A stretch of 64,000 nucleotides of DNA, from the NCBI RefSeq assembly GCF_017873765.1, contig NZ_JAGGKP010000003.1:179406-243405 (forward strand). Direction: 5' to 3'. The position numbers and the translations under genes were made by a program. Source of the stretch: Paenibacillus sediminis (lineage in GTDB: Bacteria > Bacillota > Bacilli > Paenibacillales > Paenibacillaceae). Of this stretch, positions 38,645 through 48,179 are shown piece by piece. Under the pieces are notes generated by a model that was not told the DNA's origin, searched no databases, and saw only the letters and a program-made list of their open reading frames with translations. The first letter of the stretch is position 1. Each line of letters starts with the position of its first letter.

Positions 38645-38674
38645 AAAAAAAAGCCATATCCATTGGTATGGCTT
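38645..38674 (-). terminator. Terminator-like hairpin in the potA leader
   Basis: The stem AAGCCATA/TATGGCTT (8-nt loop) is followed on the minus strand by eight U. It lies between a likely potA promoter and the potA start, and also downstream of a first terminator that already serves the SIMPL-domain gene. Confidence 0.75.
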
Positions 38675-38712
38675 TAACGTGTGTCATCAATATTTCGTTT
38701 TTTGCATAATAC

Positions 38713-38741
38713 ACTATACCTTTTTTTTACTGCAGATACAA
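38713..38741 (-). promoter_or_regulatory. Probable pot operon promoter
   Basis: On the minus strand: TTGTAT (38736-38741), 17-bp spacer, TATAGT (38713-38718). Transcription would begin near 38706 and run through the hairpin at 38645-38674 before potA. Confidence 0.55.
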
Positions 38742-38781
38742 CAGTTATCTATTATTTTCGACAACCAAACGATTAGAATTC

Positions 38782-38806
38782 AAAAAAGCGGCCATTCGGC
38801 CGCTTT
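38782..38806 (-). terminator. Terminator of the SIMPL-domain gene
   Basis: A 9-bp stem AAAGCGGCC/GGCCGCTTT with a tetraloop is followed on the minus strand by six U. Confidence 0.9.
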
Positions 38807-38818
38807 CTGTAACTCATT

Positions 38819-39577
38819 TTATTTCATCTCATACTGTACGCTCAGTTGTGTTGATACTTTAATCTCACCCGATTCAATGTTCGTTGGCATACTTGCCGTA
38901 TCAGCTACTTTAGCTACTGCATATGATTGTTCCATAAAGATCGGCGTATCTACACTTCCTTGTGTTACATTCAGCACGATGCCAACTTGACGTTTTGCAG
39001 CTTTGGCAATCGCACCTGCTTTCACGTCGGCATTCGCCATTGCCTTTTCTATAACCTGAGTTTCAAATTGATCTGGATCTTCTACTGCGAAGCGAATATT
39101 ATCGATGCGGTTAGCCCCTGCTTTAGATGCATCGTCAAGCAATTTGCCAACGTTGTCTAAATCACGGAAAGTCACTTGCAGGATATGCATTGCTGTATAG
39201 CCTTTTACCTTCTGTCCTTCTTTATCATTGTACGTATAATTAGGCTGCACATAAAATTGGCTTGTTTTAATATCTTTGTCAGCGATTTTCCACGTTCCCT
39301 TCAAAAGCGTATTTATCTTCTGAATAACAGCAGCATTTTTCTTCTGCGCTTCATCAGCTGCAGTCGCACTTGCTTCCACACCAATGGATAGATAAGCAAC
39401 ATCTGGTTTTACCGAGATTTCCCCTTTACCTACAACATTAATCACATTCCGTTGGCTTTCATCTGCTGCAGCATTCACCTTACCCTGCTCGCCAAATGAG
39501 GCCGTTCCCCCTACCCCAGCAAACAATAATGTTCCGGTAATCAACAGCGCGCTTACAGGTTTTAACCATGTTCTCAT
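38819..39577 (-). CDS. Exported SIMPL-domain (DUF541) protein
   Basis: A 252-residue secreted or membrane-anchored protein. The N-terminal signal peptide (residues 1 to about 37: basic start, hydrophobic LLITGTLLFAGVGG, AxA-like site near NAA) leads into one SIMPL/DUF541 domain: INVVGKGEISVKPDVAYLSI, GYTAMHILQVTFRDLDNVGKLLDDA and GANRIDNIRFAVEDPDQF. The family is found in many cell envelopes (YggE in E. coli) without an agreed molecular function; oxidative-stress roles have been suggested for some members. It stands alone between two terminators. Confidence 0.9.
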   Translation of the reverse strand: MRTWLKPVSALLITGTLLFAGVGGTASFGEQGKVNAAADESQRNVINVVGKGEISVKPDVAYLSIGVEASATAADEAQKKNAAVIQKINTLLKGTWKIADKDIKTSQFYVQPNYTYNDKEGQKVKGYTAMHILQVTFRDLDNVGKLLDDASKAGANRIDNIRFAVEDPDQFETQVIEKAMANADVKAGAIAKAAKRQVGIVLNVTQGSVDTPIFMEQSYAVAKVADTASMPTNIESGEIKVSTQLSVQYEMK

Positions 39578-39677
39578 TACTTCAAGCCCCCATTCAGATC
39601 CGTTTAACTACTAAACGCAACTGCCATAAAAAGGTTGCGGGCGCCAAATAAAAGTAACAAATAACACTAATAAAAGC

Positions 39678-39703
39678 AAAAAAAGCCCCGAATTTGGGAC
39701 TTT
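39678..39703 (-). terminator. Terminator of the yvcJ-yvcK-whiA-hpr operon
   Basis: The hairpin AAAGTCCC/GGGGCTTT on the minus strand is followed by seven U. Confidence 0.8.
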
Positions 39704-39737
39704 CTTCATGTTATAATGTTAGCTCAAATGGTGTTAT

Positions 39738-40007
39738 TTATTGGTTTTCTAATTCTTCTTTGCTCACCAAGCTGACTAAAGCGTTTACAGCCTGCTCGGC
39801 GTCAGCACCTTCAGCACTTACAATAATTTCGGTTCCTGAGCTGATGGCGAGGCTCATAATTCCCATGATGCTTTTCGCATTCACTTTTTTATCATCTTTT
39901 TCCACGAATATTTCAGACGAGTACTTATTCGCTTCTTGAACGAATAATGCTGCTGGTCTGGCATGGAGACCCGTTTTTAATTTAACTACTACCGGGTGCT
40001 TTGTCAT
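39738..40007 (-). CDS. HPr-like phosphocarrier at the crh position, with His15
   Basis: An 89-residue HPr fold. Its place after whiA is that of crh in B. subtilis, and the segment ARPAALFVQEAN...VNAKSIMGIMSLA is Crh-like. However, residue 15 is His (KTGLHARPAA), whereas Crh has Gln there. Ser46 (AKSIMGI), the target of HprK, is present. It could therefore both accept phosphate from enzyme I and act as a CcpA corepressor after Ser phosphorylation. Whether a separate ptsH exists lies outside this window, so I give no symbol. Start ATG 40007 behind GGGGGT. Confidence 0.9.
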   Translation of the reverse strand: MTKHPVVVKLKTGLHARPAALFVQEANKYSSEIFVEKDDKKVNAKSIMGIMSLAISSGTEIIVSAEGADAEQAVNALVSLVSKEELENQ

Positions 40008-40117
40008 GGAAATATTACCCCCTATACTTAGTAAACATACATAATTTTAACTATTATATTTATAATATTATACAATATCACAAAAAGGAAACTTTAACAA
40101 AAAAATTTAGAAGTCAT

Positions 40118-41047
40118 TTAGCCATTTCGAATTTTCTCAGCAAGTTCATCGATTTTACGCAATCTATGATTAACCCCCGATTTGCTAACCGTCCCCTTAA
40201 GCAGTTCCCCAACTTCCTTCAAATTCATGTCAGGATGTGCAAGCCGTACCTCTGCCACTTCACGCAGTTTATCCGGTAAATTCTCAAGTCCGACTTCTTT
40301 CTGCAGCAGTTTAATGTTATCAATTTGTCTAACCGCTGCACCGATCGTTTTGTTTAAGTTGGCTGTCTCGCAATTCACAATCCGGTTAACGGAGTTACGC
40401 ATGTCACGCATAATACGAACATCTTCAAATTTAAACAGCGCTTGATGAGCACCGATAATGCTGAGCAGCTCAATAATTTTCTCGCCTTCTTTAATGTAAA
40501 AGATGAATCCTTTCTTCCGCTCGATACAGCGAGCGTTCAAATGAAATTCATTGGCAAGGTCCACAAGCGCACGGCAATGCTCTTCATAGCTCGAAGCAAT
40601 CTCCAAATGGTAGGAAGATCCTTCAGGATTGTTAACCGACCCCCCTGCCATAAATGCACCTCTTAAATAGGCGCGTTTACAACAGTTTTTCCGAGTTAAC
40701 TCCGGATTAATCCCCGGTGTAAAGACAAATCCTTCCGAAACAATATGAAGCTCTTTCAGAATATCCTCGACCCTAGCCGGAATCCGTACAATATAGACGT
40801 TGTTTTTTTTCAGACGCATCTTTTTACGTACTAATAACTCTGTATGCACCTGAAAATGTTTTTTGATCAGAGAATAAATCCGCCTTGCAATCGCGGCATT
40901 TTCCGTGGATATATCCAAAATAACCTTTTTGTTCGAAAGTTGAACCGAACCATTCATACGAATCAGCGCCGATAACTCGGCTCTTTCGCAGCATGGCTCC
41001 GCCTCGACAAGGGTTAATTCTTTTTTAGTCTGTGCCGCAAACGACAA
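40118..41047 (-). CDS. whiA: WhiA-family sporulation/cell-division regulator
   Basis: About 309 residues: an N-terminal LAGLIDADG-like homing-endonuclease fold without cleavage function, then a C-terminal helix-turn-helix (about 225-300; [13 protein letters not shown]...[13 protein letters not shown]). Conserved N-terminus [33 protein letters not shown] and [13 protein letters not shown]. The family start is MSF, which here is a TTG codon at 41047, six bases behind AGAGGTG; the GTG at 41056, overlapping the yvcK stop, would add three residues. Third in rapZ-yvcK-whiA-hpr. Confidence 0.93.
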   Translation of the reverse strand: MSFAAQTKKELTLVEAEPCCERAELSALIRMNGSVQLSNKKVILDISTENAAIARRIYSLIKKHFQVHTELLVRKKMRLKKNNVYIVRIPARVEDILKELHIVSEGFVFTPGINPELTRKNCCKRAYLRGAFMAGGSVNNPEGSSYHLEIASSYEEHCRALVDLANEFHLNARCIERKKGFIFYIKEGEKIIELLSIIGAHQALFKFEDVRIMRDMRNSVNRIVNCETANLNKTIGAAVRQIDNIKLLQKEVGLENLPDKLREVAEVRLAHPDMNLKEVGELLKGTVSKSGVNHRLRKIDELAEKIRNG

Positions 41048-41052
41048 GGGTC

Positions 41053-42039
41053 TCACCTCTTTCTTGAAATCCAGCTATCAACTAACTGAAAAATATGCTC
41101 ACTAAGTTTGTCCGCGTCATGCCGCAAGTAAGTTCTAAAAAGCACAAGGGTGTCGGCAATGACTTTGTAACCGTGTGACGTCACTTCATCCCAATCGAGC
41201 TCTACAGGCTTAGCGCCTTTTTCTGCGTATTTATCCTGTACCTGCGGCGGAATTTCTCCGTTATTTACGATTACATAATCAAACAAGTGATGTCCGATAT
41301 GGTCATATACAGCCTTCAAATGATCACTCACTGTATAATTATCTGTCTCTCCTGGTTGTGTCATGACATTGCAGACAAAGATTTTAATGGAATTCGAGGC
41401 AACAACCGCCTCTGCCAGTTTAGGAACGAGCAAATTGGGAAGAATACTCGTGTACAAGCTTCCCGGACCTATTAAAATCGCGTCTGCTTGATTAATGGCT
41501 TCGACAGCCTCAGGCAAAGGCTCGACTTCAGCCGGCTCTAAGAACACTCTCTTTATTGTACCCCGAGCTTCAGGAATTTTAGATTCACCAATAACGATGG
41601 TTCCATCTTCCATTTCGGCGCTCAGTACAACAGCCTGCCCAGCAGCAGGAAGAACTCTTCCGCGCACCGCAAACACTCTGCTTAGTTCTCTAACCGCTGT
41701 GACAAAATCACCTTTGATGTCCGTCAGAGCTGCCAAAATCAGGTTGCCTAAACTATGACCTGCCAGACCTGCGCCGCTGGTAAACCGATATGCGAGCATG
41801 TCGGATAATAGAGGCTCTACATCCGCAAGTGCTGTAAGCACGTTACGGATATCGCCTGGAGGCGGCATCTGCAGTTCGCTCCGTAATATACCTGAACTTC
41901 CTCCATCATCAGCTACTGTTACGATGGCCGTGATATCGAGCGGTTTATCCTTGAGCCCTCGCAGCATGACAGACAATCCTGTTCCGCCGCCCATCACGAC
42001 AATTCGAGGACGTTCTCTCTGTTTGTCAGCTCGACTCAT
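41053..42039 (-). CDS. yvcK: YvcK/CofD-like gluconeogenesis and morphology factor
   Basis: About 328 residues of the CofD-like family. Motifs: [57 protein letters not shown] and [18 protein letters not shown]. In B. subtilis YvcK binds UDP-sugars and is needed for growth on gluconeogenic carbon and for placing PBP1. The start ATG 42039 follows AGAGGTGAAGTG. It overlaps whiA and follows rapZ by 11 bases. Confidence 0.94.
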   Translation of the reverse strand: MSRADKQRERPRIVVMGGGTGLSVMLRGLKDKPLDITAIVTVADDGGSSGILRSELQMPPPGDIRNVLTALADVEPLLSDMLAYRFTSGAGLAGHSLGNLILAALTDIKGDFVTAVRELSRVFAVRGRVLPAAGQAVVLSAEMEDGTIVIGESKIPEARGTIKRVFLEPAEVEPLPEAVEAINQADAILIGPGSLYTSILPNLLVPKLAEAVVASNSIKIFVCNVMTQPGETDNYTVSDHLKAVYDHIGHHLFDYVIVNNGEIPPQVQDKYAEKGAKPVELDWDEVTSHGYKVIADTLVLFRTYLRHDADKLSEHIFQLVDSWISRKR

Positions 42040-42050
42040 CACTTCACCTC

Positions 42051-42944
42051 TTAATTCCGGTCGCGGTCTGCGTCTCTATGACTTACACGAACCGTTTCCG
42101 TTTCACTTGCTCCTAGCATTTTACCCAAATATTCTGCGATTGCTACAGAGCGATGTTTGCCGCCTGTACAGCCAATCCCAATAATCACTTGGCTTTTGCC
42201 TTCCTTACGATACTGCGGTATAAGAAAATGAAGCATATCTAATAATTTGGTTAAAAAAGTTTGCGTCTCAGGCCACTTCATCACATATTCGTAAACGTCG
42301 CTGTCTTGCCCCGTCTTCGGACGAAGCTGTTCCACATAATGCGGATTAGGCAAAAAACGGACGTCAAAGATGAGGTCCGCATCAATAGGTACACCGTACT
42401 TAAATCCGAAGGACGTTACGTTCACGGATAATGTGCCGCTTTCCAAATGAGAAAATCTTGAAATAATTTTCTCTTTCAGCTGCGCTGGCTTCATATTGCT
42501 CGTATCCAGCACTTGGGTAGCCGAATTTTGCAACTCTTCAAGCATTTTACGTTCCAGTTTGATGCCGTCAAGCGGCATACCATTCGGTGCGAGCGGATGT
42601 CTGCGGCGGCTTTCCTTATACCGCTGAACAAGGACAGAGTCCGTCGCATCCAAAAATAAGATCTCGCAATGAATAGTGAAATGATCTTTAATATAATTAA
42701 GCGATTCGGACAAAGCCGTAAAAAATTCTCTGCCGCGTAAATCGATAACGAGCGCAACCTTAGCGATCTTCCCTTTAGACTGCTCAATGAGCTCCGCAAA
42801 TTTCGGAATGAGCACAGGCGGTAAATTATCCACACAGAAAAAACCAAGATCCTCTAGACTGCGAACTGCCAGCGTCTTACCAGCACCCGACATCCCTGTA
42901 ATAATGATCAAGGTCGCTAAGGAATGTTGTTCATTTCCTTGCAT
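42051..42944 (-). CDS. rapZ: RapZ/YvcJ-type nucleotide-binding protein
   Basis: About 297 residues, P-loop NTPase (B. subtilis YvcJ). Walker A GMSGAGKT, then [14 protein letters not shown], a [17 protein letters not shown] region and the C-terminal domain motif [19 protein letters not shown] that in E. coli RapZ binds RNA or metabolites. In Bacillus its phenotype is linked to competence; the exact ligand is unclear. Start ATG 42944 behind GGGAGGGAAG; the frame upstream to 42980 has no better site. Confidence 0.93.
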   Translation of the reverse strand: MQGNEQHSLATLIIITGMSGAGKTLAVRSLEDLGFFCVDNLPPVLIPKFAELIEQSKGKIAKVALVIDLRGREFFTALSESLNYIKDHFTIHCEILFLDATDSVLVQRYKESRRRHPLAPNGMPLDGIKLERKMLEELQNSATQVLDTSNMKPAQLKEKIISRFSHLESGTLSVNVTSFGFKYGVPIDADLIFDVRFLPNPHYVEQLRPKTGQDSDVYEYVMKWPETQTFLTKLLDMLHFLIPQYRKEGKSQVIIGIGCTGGKHRSVAIAEYLGKMLGASETETVRVSHRDADRDRN

Positions 42945-43006
42945 ACAGCTTCCCTCCCCTGCACTGCATACAAATAACATGATATGAAAAATTGCAGATG
43001 ATAAGC

Positions 43007-43957
43007 TTAGGAACGAATATGAAGACCTGCCGCACCAACAATACCAGCATCATTTCCAAGCTTAGCAGGAACGATTTCAACACCCTGCTGAAGCGGTTCT
43101 GGTGCAAGTTTTGCATACACTTCTTTCACTTCGTTAAATAGAATATCGCCAGCTTTGGACACACCGCCGCCTAGAATAAACCGCTCAGGATTGAGCACAG
43201 CTGCAACAGCTGCCATCGCTTTACCTAAATAAAATGAAGCACGGTTAACGATACGAAGAGCCACTTCATCGCCAGCTTTTGCCGCATCAAAGACAGTTTT
43301 AGCCGCAATGTTCTCTTCGAGCGCCAGACTCGTTCTGTCGCCGCGCTCCACAGCATCATTAGCCATACGAATAATGCCAGTCGCGGATGAAACTGTCTCT
43401 AAACAGCCCATTTTGCCGCATCCGCATTGGATCGCTTCTAAATCGGGAACGACGGAAATATGACCGAGTTCACCAGCCATACCGGAGAAGCCTTGATATA
43501 TTTTACCATTTATAATAATACCGCCGCCAACACCTGTACCGAGTGTAAAGCATACGCAATTGTCGATGCCTTTACCTGCACCGCTCCATGCTTCGCCCAG
43601 CGCCGCTACATTCGCATCGTTATCTATTTTGACAGGCTTGCCGAGACGTTCTTCTAAAATTTTACGAATCGGGACATCTCTAAAACCAATATTAGGCGCA
43701 AGAATAATAATTCCTTCACGAACATTCGTAAAGCCGGCAACCCCTGCACCAACACCAGCCAGTTGGTCCCACGTAAATGGGGATTGTTCAACAATGAGTC
43801 TGACATACTTCTCAATGTTGTTAATGACCGTATCGACGCCTTTGTCTGTCTCAGTAGGTCCTTCATAAGTATGGAGCAGCTGGCCCTCTTCATTACAGAT
43901 TCCGACTTTAATCGCTGTTCCGCCTAAATCTACACCAACGTAGATGTTTTCAGACAT
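43007..43957 (-). CDS. glk: ROK-family glucokinase
   Basis: About 316 residues; phosphorylates glucose to glucose 6-phosphate with ATP. N-terminal phosphate loop [13 protein letters not shown], sugar-binding [13 protein letters not shown] and [12 protein letters not shown], and the ROK zinc motif [10 protein letters not shown]. The start is ATG 43957 (MSENIYVG) behind AAAGGTGG. It lies between rapZ and trxB, ending 63 bases before rapZ, and may be read from the same transcript. Feeding the glycolytic operon is consistent with the HPr/HprK genes nearby. Confidence 0.95.
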   Translation of the reverse strand: MSENIYVGVDLGGTAIKVGICNEEGQLLHTYEGPTETDKGVDTVINNIEKYVRLIVEQSPFTWDQLAGVGAGVAGFTNVREGIIILAPNIGFRDVPIRKILEERLGKPVKIDNDANVAALGEAWSGAGKGIDNCVCFTLGTGVGGGIIINGKIYQGFSGMAGELGHISVVPDLEAIQCGCGKMGCLETVSSATGIIRMANDAVERGDRTSLALEENIAAKTVFDAAKAGDEVALRIVNRASFYLGKAMAAVAAVLNPERFILGGGVSKAGDILFNEVKEVYAKLAPEPLQQGVEIVPAKLGNDAGIVGAAGLHIRS

Positions 43958-44105
43958 GTTTCCAAGCCACCTTTTTTCTACTAAAATGTTTGATCCTACG
44001 TATCTCACTATAAGCGAACCCTCCCATTAGGTCAAGAGAACCAGATTGCCTCGGGAAGAGCATTTAACAACATGCATTTACGCATGATTGACAATATAAA
44101 CCATG

Positions 44106-44132
44106 AAAAAGGAGCTTTATAAGCTCCTTTTT
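44106..44132 (-). terminator. trxB terminator
   Basis: A perfect 12-bp stem AAAAAGGAGCTT/AAGCTCCTTTTT with a 3-nt loop; U run on either strand. Confidence 0.9.
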
Positions 44133-44139
44133 ACGTGTA

Positions 44140-45099
44140 CTAAGAATTCAAGCTCTGGCTCCAATCGTGAGTGCTGCTGTCTTCAAGGAATCTCTCACAA
44201 TCAAGTGCTGCCATACATCCTGTTCCCGCGGCAGTAATCGCCTGACGGTAACGGAAATCCTGCACATCGCCGCAGGCAAATACGCCTGGGATGTTCGTCT
44301 TCGTCGTTCCTGGTTTCACAACGATATACCCGTTCTGATCTGTATCGATTTGTCCGCCTAGAAACTTCGTGTTTGGCGTATGACCGATCGCGACGAAGAC
44401 CCCAGCCGCTTCGATAATTTCCTCTTGTTTCGTACTATTGTTGAGCACTTTCAGGCCTTGAACAACACCTTGCTCATTCGTAACCACTTCAAGCGGAGTT
44501 CGGTTAAGAGCCCACTTAATTTTATCATTTTGGCGAGCACGGTCCTGCATTATTTTAGAAGCTCGGAGCTCTTCCCGCCGATGTACAATCGTAACTGACG
44601 TAGCAAAACGGGTTAGGAAGCTGGCCTCCTCCATAGCAGAATCGCCGCCGCCGACTACGATAATATTTTTTCCTCTGAAGAAAAATCCATCGCAAGTCGC
44701 ACACGTGCTGACTCCGCGGCCCACGTTCTCCTGTTCTCCGGGAATGCCTAAATATTTAGCGGAAGCTCCCGTCGAAATAATGACAGACTCTGCTTCGACT
44801 TCTCCCATCCCCTCAACCTTAAGTTTAAAAGGACGTTTGGACAAGTCCACTTCTGTCACCATACCGGCCTTAAACTCCGCACCGAATCGCTCGGCTTGCT
44901 TACGCATATTATCCATAAGCTGCGGACCCATAATGCCTTCTGGAAAGCCTGGGAAGTTCTCTACTTCCGTCGTTGTGGTGAGCTGTCCTCCTGGCTCCAT
45001 ACCCTCGATAACAAGAGGCTTTAAGTTCGCGCGAGCCAAATAAATAGCGGCCGTCAGTCCCGCAGGGCCTGTTCCGATCACAATCGTTTTATACATCAT
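44140..45099 (-). CDS. trxB: Thioredoxin reductase
   Basis: About 319 residues; NADPH- and FAD-dependent reduction of thioredoxin. FAD motif GTGPAGLTAAIYLARA, redox-active CATCDG, NADPH motif GGGDSAMEEA with VHRREELRASK, and C-terminal FAD motif GVFACGDVQDFRYRQAITAAGTG split over its usual positions. The start is ATG 45099, six bases behind AGGAGG; the GTG at 45120 precedes that site. It follows the TPR gene yvcD as in B. subtilis. Confidence 0.97.
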   Translation of the reverse strand: MMYKTIVIGTGPAGLTAAIYLARANLKPLVIEGMEPGGQLTTTTEVENFPGFPEGIMGPQLMDNMRKQAERFGAEFKAGMVTEVDLSKRPFKLKVEGMGEVEAESVIISTGASAKYLGIPGEQENVGRGVSTCATCDGFFFRGKNIIVVGGGDSAMEEASFLTRFATSVTIVHRREELRASKIMQDRARQNDKIKWALNRTPLEVVTNEQGVVQGLKVLNNSTKQEEIIEAAGVFVAIGHTPNTKFLGGQIDTDQNGYIVVKPGTTKTNIPGVFACGDVQDFRYRQAITAAGTGCMAALDCERFLEDSSTHDWSQSLNS

Positions 45100-45135
45100 G
45101 AATAACCTCCTCATAGTCACTATATTGGACGTTAT

Positions 45136-46878
45136 TTATATGTTTCCCGTATTGGATGGAAAAATAGCCTTTATTTTATCTTTTATGCCGCATACTTGGT
45201 CGATTTGCCGGGCATATTTACTCACTGTCGATACCGATATGCCGTAGCGCTCAGCCACTTCCTGATAGGTAAGAGGATGACGGTGCATTTTCGCAGTTAA
45301 ATATTCAAGCGCAGCTGCCCAGCCTTCTACATGGAAAATGACCGGCACATCTGGATACACTTTCGTTAAATATTCAACCCAGAGGTTCTCGAGATCATAC
45401 TGCTGCATCACATCATAACGACTCTTCATCTGCTTAAAAGCAGTGCTGACCACCCGCTGCCAATCATTATTCCACTCTGGCAGTTCTGAAGTGACGATCT
45501 CCGGATTCACGAAGGTTGTAGAACCACCCTGCTTGAGCGGAAGCGGTCCTTTCACCCCGAGATGACGGAGCACGAAAAGCGCAACATCTTTGAGTGACTC
45601 CTCTTCGTCTGGTTCTACGAGAAAAGCGCGAAGCGCCTGCTGCACCTCATAGTCCCCAACTTGTCCAAGCGCTTCAATCACCTGCAGCTTCGTATCATAA
45701 TTACCGTGTCTAAGTGCCCAGAAGAACGAGGAACGAACAAGCGGATCCGCTTTGACACTTTCCGGAATTGTTCCGCCATTTTTCTGCCACAGCTTAAACT
45801 GCTCCTCAAACGGCAGATGGTAATGATAGCTGATTGGCTGCGGCTGAAGTGTGCCATCCGCCCAGCTGTCATACTGTGATAAGTAGAAACGTGCAATTCC
45901 TGACTCCGGATCCAACTTATCGGCCTGAATCCAGTGCCGTCTCGCATTGTTGTAACGCCCCGTGTTCCATGCCGCTACTGCAGCATAATGGAATAAACAA
46001 GGATCGAAATTCACTTCGTCGTCTTTCAGCAATCGACAAAAATGGCCATAAGCCGCCTCATGCTCACCAAGAATGCCCATTGTCGTTGCGAGTTTAAACA
46101 CATGCTCCTGATGGAAAGGAACGACAGGCCTCAGCGTACTGAGAAGTTCATCTACTGCCTTCCTATTGCCCTCATGCTGATATAAAATCGTTAAATTGCA
46201 CAGAGCATGCAAATTCCCGGGTTCTTCATCAAGAACCTTCACGATTTCGTCCTTCGCTTCATCAAAAAAGCCCATATAGTAATAGGCAAGTGCTAGATTG
46301 TTGCGAGCCGCTAGGAAATCAGGGTGCTCTTCTAGTATTTCTTCGAGCAGCTCTACCGCTTGCGCAAACTTTCCTTCTTCAAGAAGCGCCCGCGCGCGGT
46401 CATGTTCAACCATACCTTCTCGCGCCTTAATTTTACTTACCTTGGTAGGCCGATGCAGCTCAAAACGAAGCAATTCCATCATTTCTTCAGCTTCATCTAG
46501 AAACTGGCCGTAAGGATCTTCTTCCAAATATGTGATCAGCGCTTCTTCCGCTGCTTCAAACTGTTCCATATTGGCAAAATTATTCGCCATATAAAAATAG
46601 CATTCAGTCATGGTCGGATCGACATCATCCAAAATAGATTTCAGCACTCTATTAGAGCCCTCGAAATCTCCCATTTCCGACAAAACTCCTGCTAAATTAC
46701 AATGATTGACTGCATTTTCCGGTTCATATTCGACAGCTTTGCGAAAATATTTCAATGCCTTGTCATAATGATTGCGATCCAACGAGCGGACAGCTCTCTC
46801 AAAGAAAAACGTAGCATCGAGATGAATAGGAATGATATTGTTGCGCGTCTGTTCAGCCCGCAAAGTTTTCTCTTTCAT
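45136..46878 (-). CDS. yvcD: Tetratricopeptide-repeat protein with C-terminal helix-turn-helix (YvcD-like)
   Basis: 580 residues. The N-terminal two thirds carry TPR units (ALKYFRKAVEYEPENAVNHC, ECYFYMANNFANMEQFEAAE, AVELLEEILEEHPDFLAARN, and so on, about residues 20-330). A middle region includes a HEAT-like stretch (LQVIEALGQVGDYEVQQALR). The C-terminus has a clear helix-turn-helix, LTYQEVAERYGISVSTVSKY, at about 545-565. No membrane segment. Position between his genes and trxB equals that of yvcD. A scaffold or regulator that binds nucleic acid is possible; no function is established that I can cite. Start behind AAAGGAGG. Confidence 0.85.
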   Translation of the reverse strand: MKEKTLRAEQTRNNIIPIHLDATFFFERAVRSLDRNHYDKALKYFRKAVEYEPENAVNHCNLAGVLSEMGDFEGSNRVLKSILDDVDPTMTECYFYMANNFANMEQFEAAEEALITYLEEDPYGQFLDEAEEMMELLRFELHRPTKVSKIKAREGMVEHDRARALLEEGKFAQAVELLEEILEEHPDFLAARNNLALAYYYMGFFDEAKDEIVKVLDEEPGNLHALCNLTILYQHEGNRKAVDELLSTLRPVVPFHQEHVFKLATTMGILGEHEAAYGHFCRLLKDDEVNFDPCLFHYAAVAAWNTGRYNNARRHWIQADKLDPESGIARFYLSQYDSWADGTLQPQPISYHYHLPFEEQFKLWQKNGGTIPESVKADPLVRSSFFWALRHGNYDTKLQVIEALGQVGDYEVQQALRAFLVEPDEEESLKDVALFVLRHLGVKGPLPLKQGGSTTFVNPEIVTSELPEWNNDWQRVVSTAFKQMKSRYDVMQQYDLENLWVEYLTKVYPDVPVIFHVEGWAAALEYLTAKMHRHPLTYQEVAERYGISVSTVSKYARQIDQVCGIKDKIKAIFPSNTGNI

Positions 46879-46965
46879 TAGTGCAAGGCACCTCCTTTGA
46901 AACTTGTAAACAATCGTTCCACATCAGTAGTATATCATAATTAGAAAACCGCATCTTTACAAGAG

Positions 46966-47003
46966 AAAAAGAAATTGCCCATATATCTACGGGCAATTTC
47001 TTT
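46966..47003 (-). terminator. Terminator after prs
   Basis: A 13-bp stem AAAGAAATTGCCC/GGGCAATTTCTTT with a 10-nt loop; U-rich on the minus side. It separates prs from yvcD. Confidence 0.85.
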
Positions 47004-47030
47004 ATTAGCGAGTCTAAATGAGCTCTATGA

Positions 47031-47978
47031 TTAGATAGCCGAATCTGTAAACAACGTTGCAATAGAGCCGCCTTCTCGTATAATGCGAGTCGCTTTTGCA
47101 AGAATCGGTGCTACCGATAAAATCGTAAATTTAGAAGAATGTTCCTCAGGCAAAGCAATCGAATCCGTAATGACAACTTCCTTAATATTCGGATGAACGA
47201 GCCGTTCAATTGCATTGTCCGAAAATAGTCCGTGCGTTGCGCAGACAATCGCGTCTTTGGCACCGCGCTCTTTCAGGCCTTCCACAACGTGAATAATCGT
47301 TGAACCTGTATCAATTAAATCCTCAATAATAATAGGCGTTCGATCTTTAACATCCCCGATAATATGTGTAATGACGGATTCGTTATGTTTTGGACGCTTC
47401 TTGATCATAATCGCAAACGGCGAATCTAATCGATTCGCAAGCTTCTCTGCCATCGACGCTCTACCGGCATCTGGAGATACAATGACAGGATTTTCGATAT
47501 TTTTCGATTTTAAATAATCGCTGATCAGATCGAGCGCTGTTAGATGATCAACCGGGATATTGAAGAAGCCTTGAATCGCTGGCGCATGAAGATCAATCGT
47601 AATGACACGTGTTGCTCCAACCGTAGTCAGCACATCAGCAACCATCTTCGCAGAGATCGGTTCGCGGGGAGCGGACTTTCTCTCTTGTCTCGCATACCCA
47701 TAGTATGGAACGATAACATTAATCGTACGCGCAGATGCTCTCTTTGCTGCATCAATCATGACGAGCAGTTCAACGAACAATTCATTCACGGGGTGAGAAA
47801 GGGATTGAACGAGAAAAACATCAGAGTTACGAATACTTTCTTCATAATGTACATAAATTTCGCCGCTCTTGAAGCGAGAAAGTTTGATTTTACCTAGATT
47901 GACACCTAGCTTTTCGCTGATTTGTTCAGCTAATTTCGGATTTGAAGAACCCGAAAATATACGCAGATTATTCTGCAT
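47031..47978 (-). CDS. prs: Divergent ribose-phosphate pyrophosphokinase (PRPP synthetase)
   Basis: About 315 residues. Makes PRPP from ribose 5-phosphate and ATP, the substrate of HisG encoded upstream. Family motifs are present: FSGSSNPKLAEQISEKLG, VPYYGYARQERK, REPISAKMVADVLTT, TIDLHAPAIQGFF and the flexible-loop RPKHNES. Several positions depart from the usual form: SRFKSGEIYV for SRFSDGEI, SPDAGR for SPDVGG, and the PRPP loop EDLIDTGST where DD(M/I)IDT(A/G)GT is standard. It is probably a second copy specialised for the his pathway or a regulatory variant. Start ATG 47978 with a weak GGCGG. Confidence 0.85.
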   Translation of the reverse strand: MQNNLRIFSGSSNPKLAEQISEKLGVNLGKIKLSRFKSGEIYVHYEESIRNSDVFLVQSLSHPVNELFVELLVMIDAAKRASARTINVIVPYYGYARQERKSAPREPISAKMVADVLTTVGATRVITIDLHAPAIQGFFNIPVDHLTALDLISDYLKSKNIENPVIVSPDAGRASMAEKLANRLDSPFAIMIKKRPKHNESVITHIIGDVKDRTPIIIEDLIDTGSTIIHVVEGLKERGAKDAIVCATHGLFSDNAIERLVHPNIKEVVITDSIALPEEHSSKFTILSVAPILAKATRIIREGGSIATLFTDSAI

Positions 47979-48179
47979 AATATCCGCCTGCCAAAACACT
48001 ATAGAAATCTACGGGCGATTTTCTACAGCGTTGCACGTTTTGACAAATCGGTTTCCCTCCTTAGATTCAATTCGTGTAAAAGAGAAACTTTTCTGTGCAA
48101 CAATCGTACTCGTTTCTCTAATCGCGTGACAATAAGTCAGAATGATTACTGTTCATCTTATTATATCATGGATAATCTA

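Noticed and set aside
47031..47978. Non-functional prs pseudogene
   Set aside because: The frame is intact at full family length, with a terminator and most active-site motifs; divergence does not mean decay.
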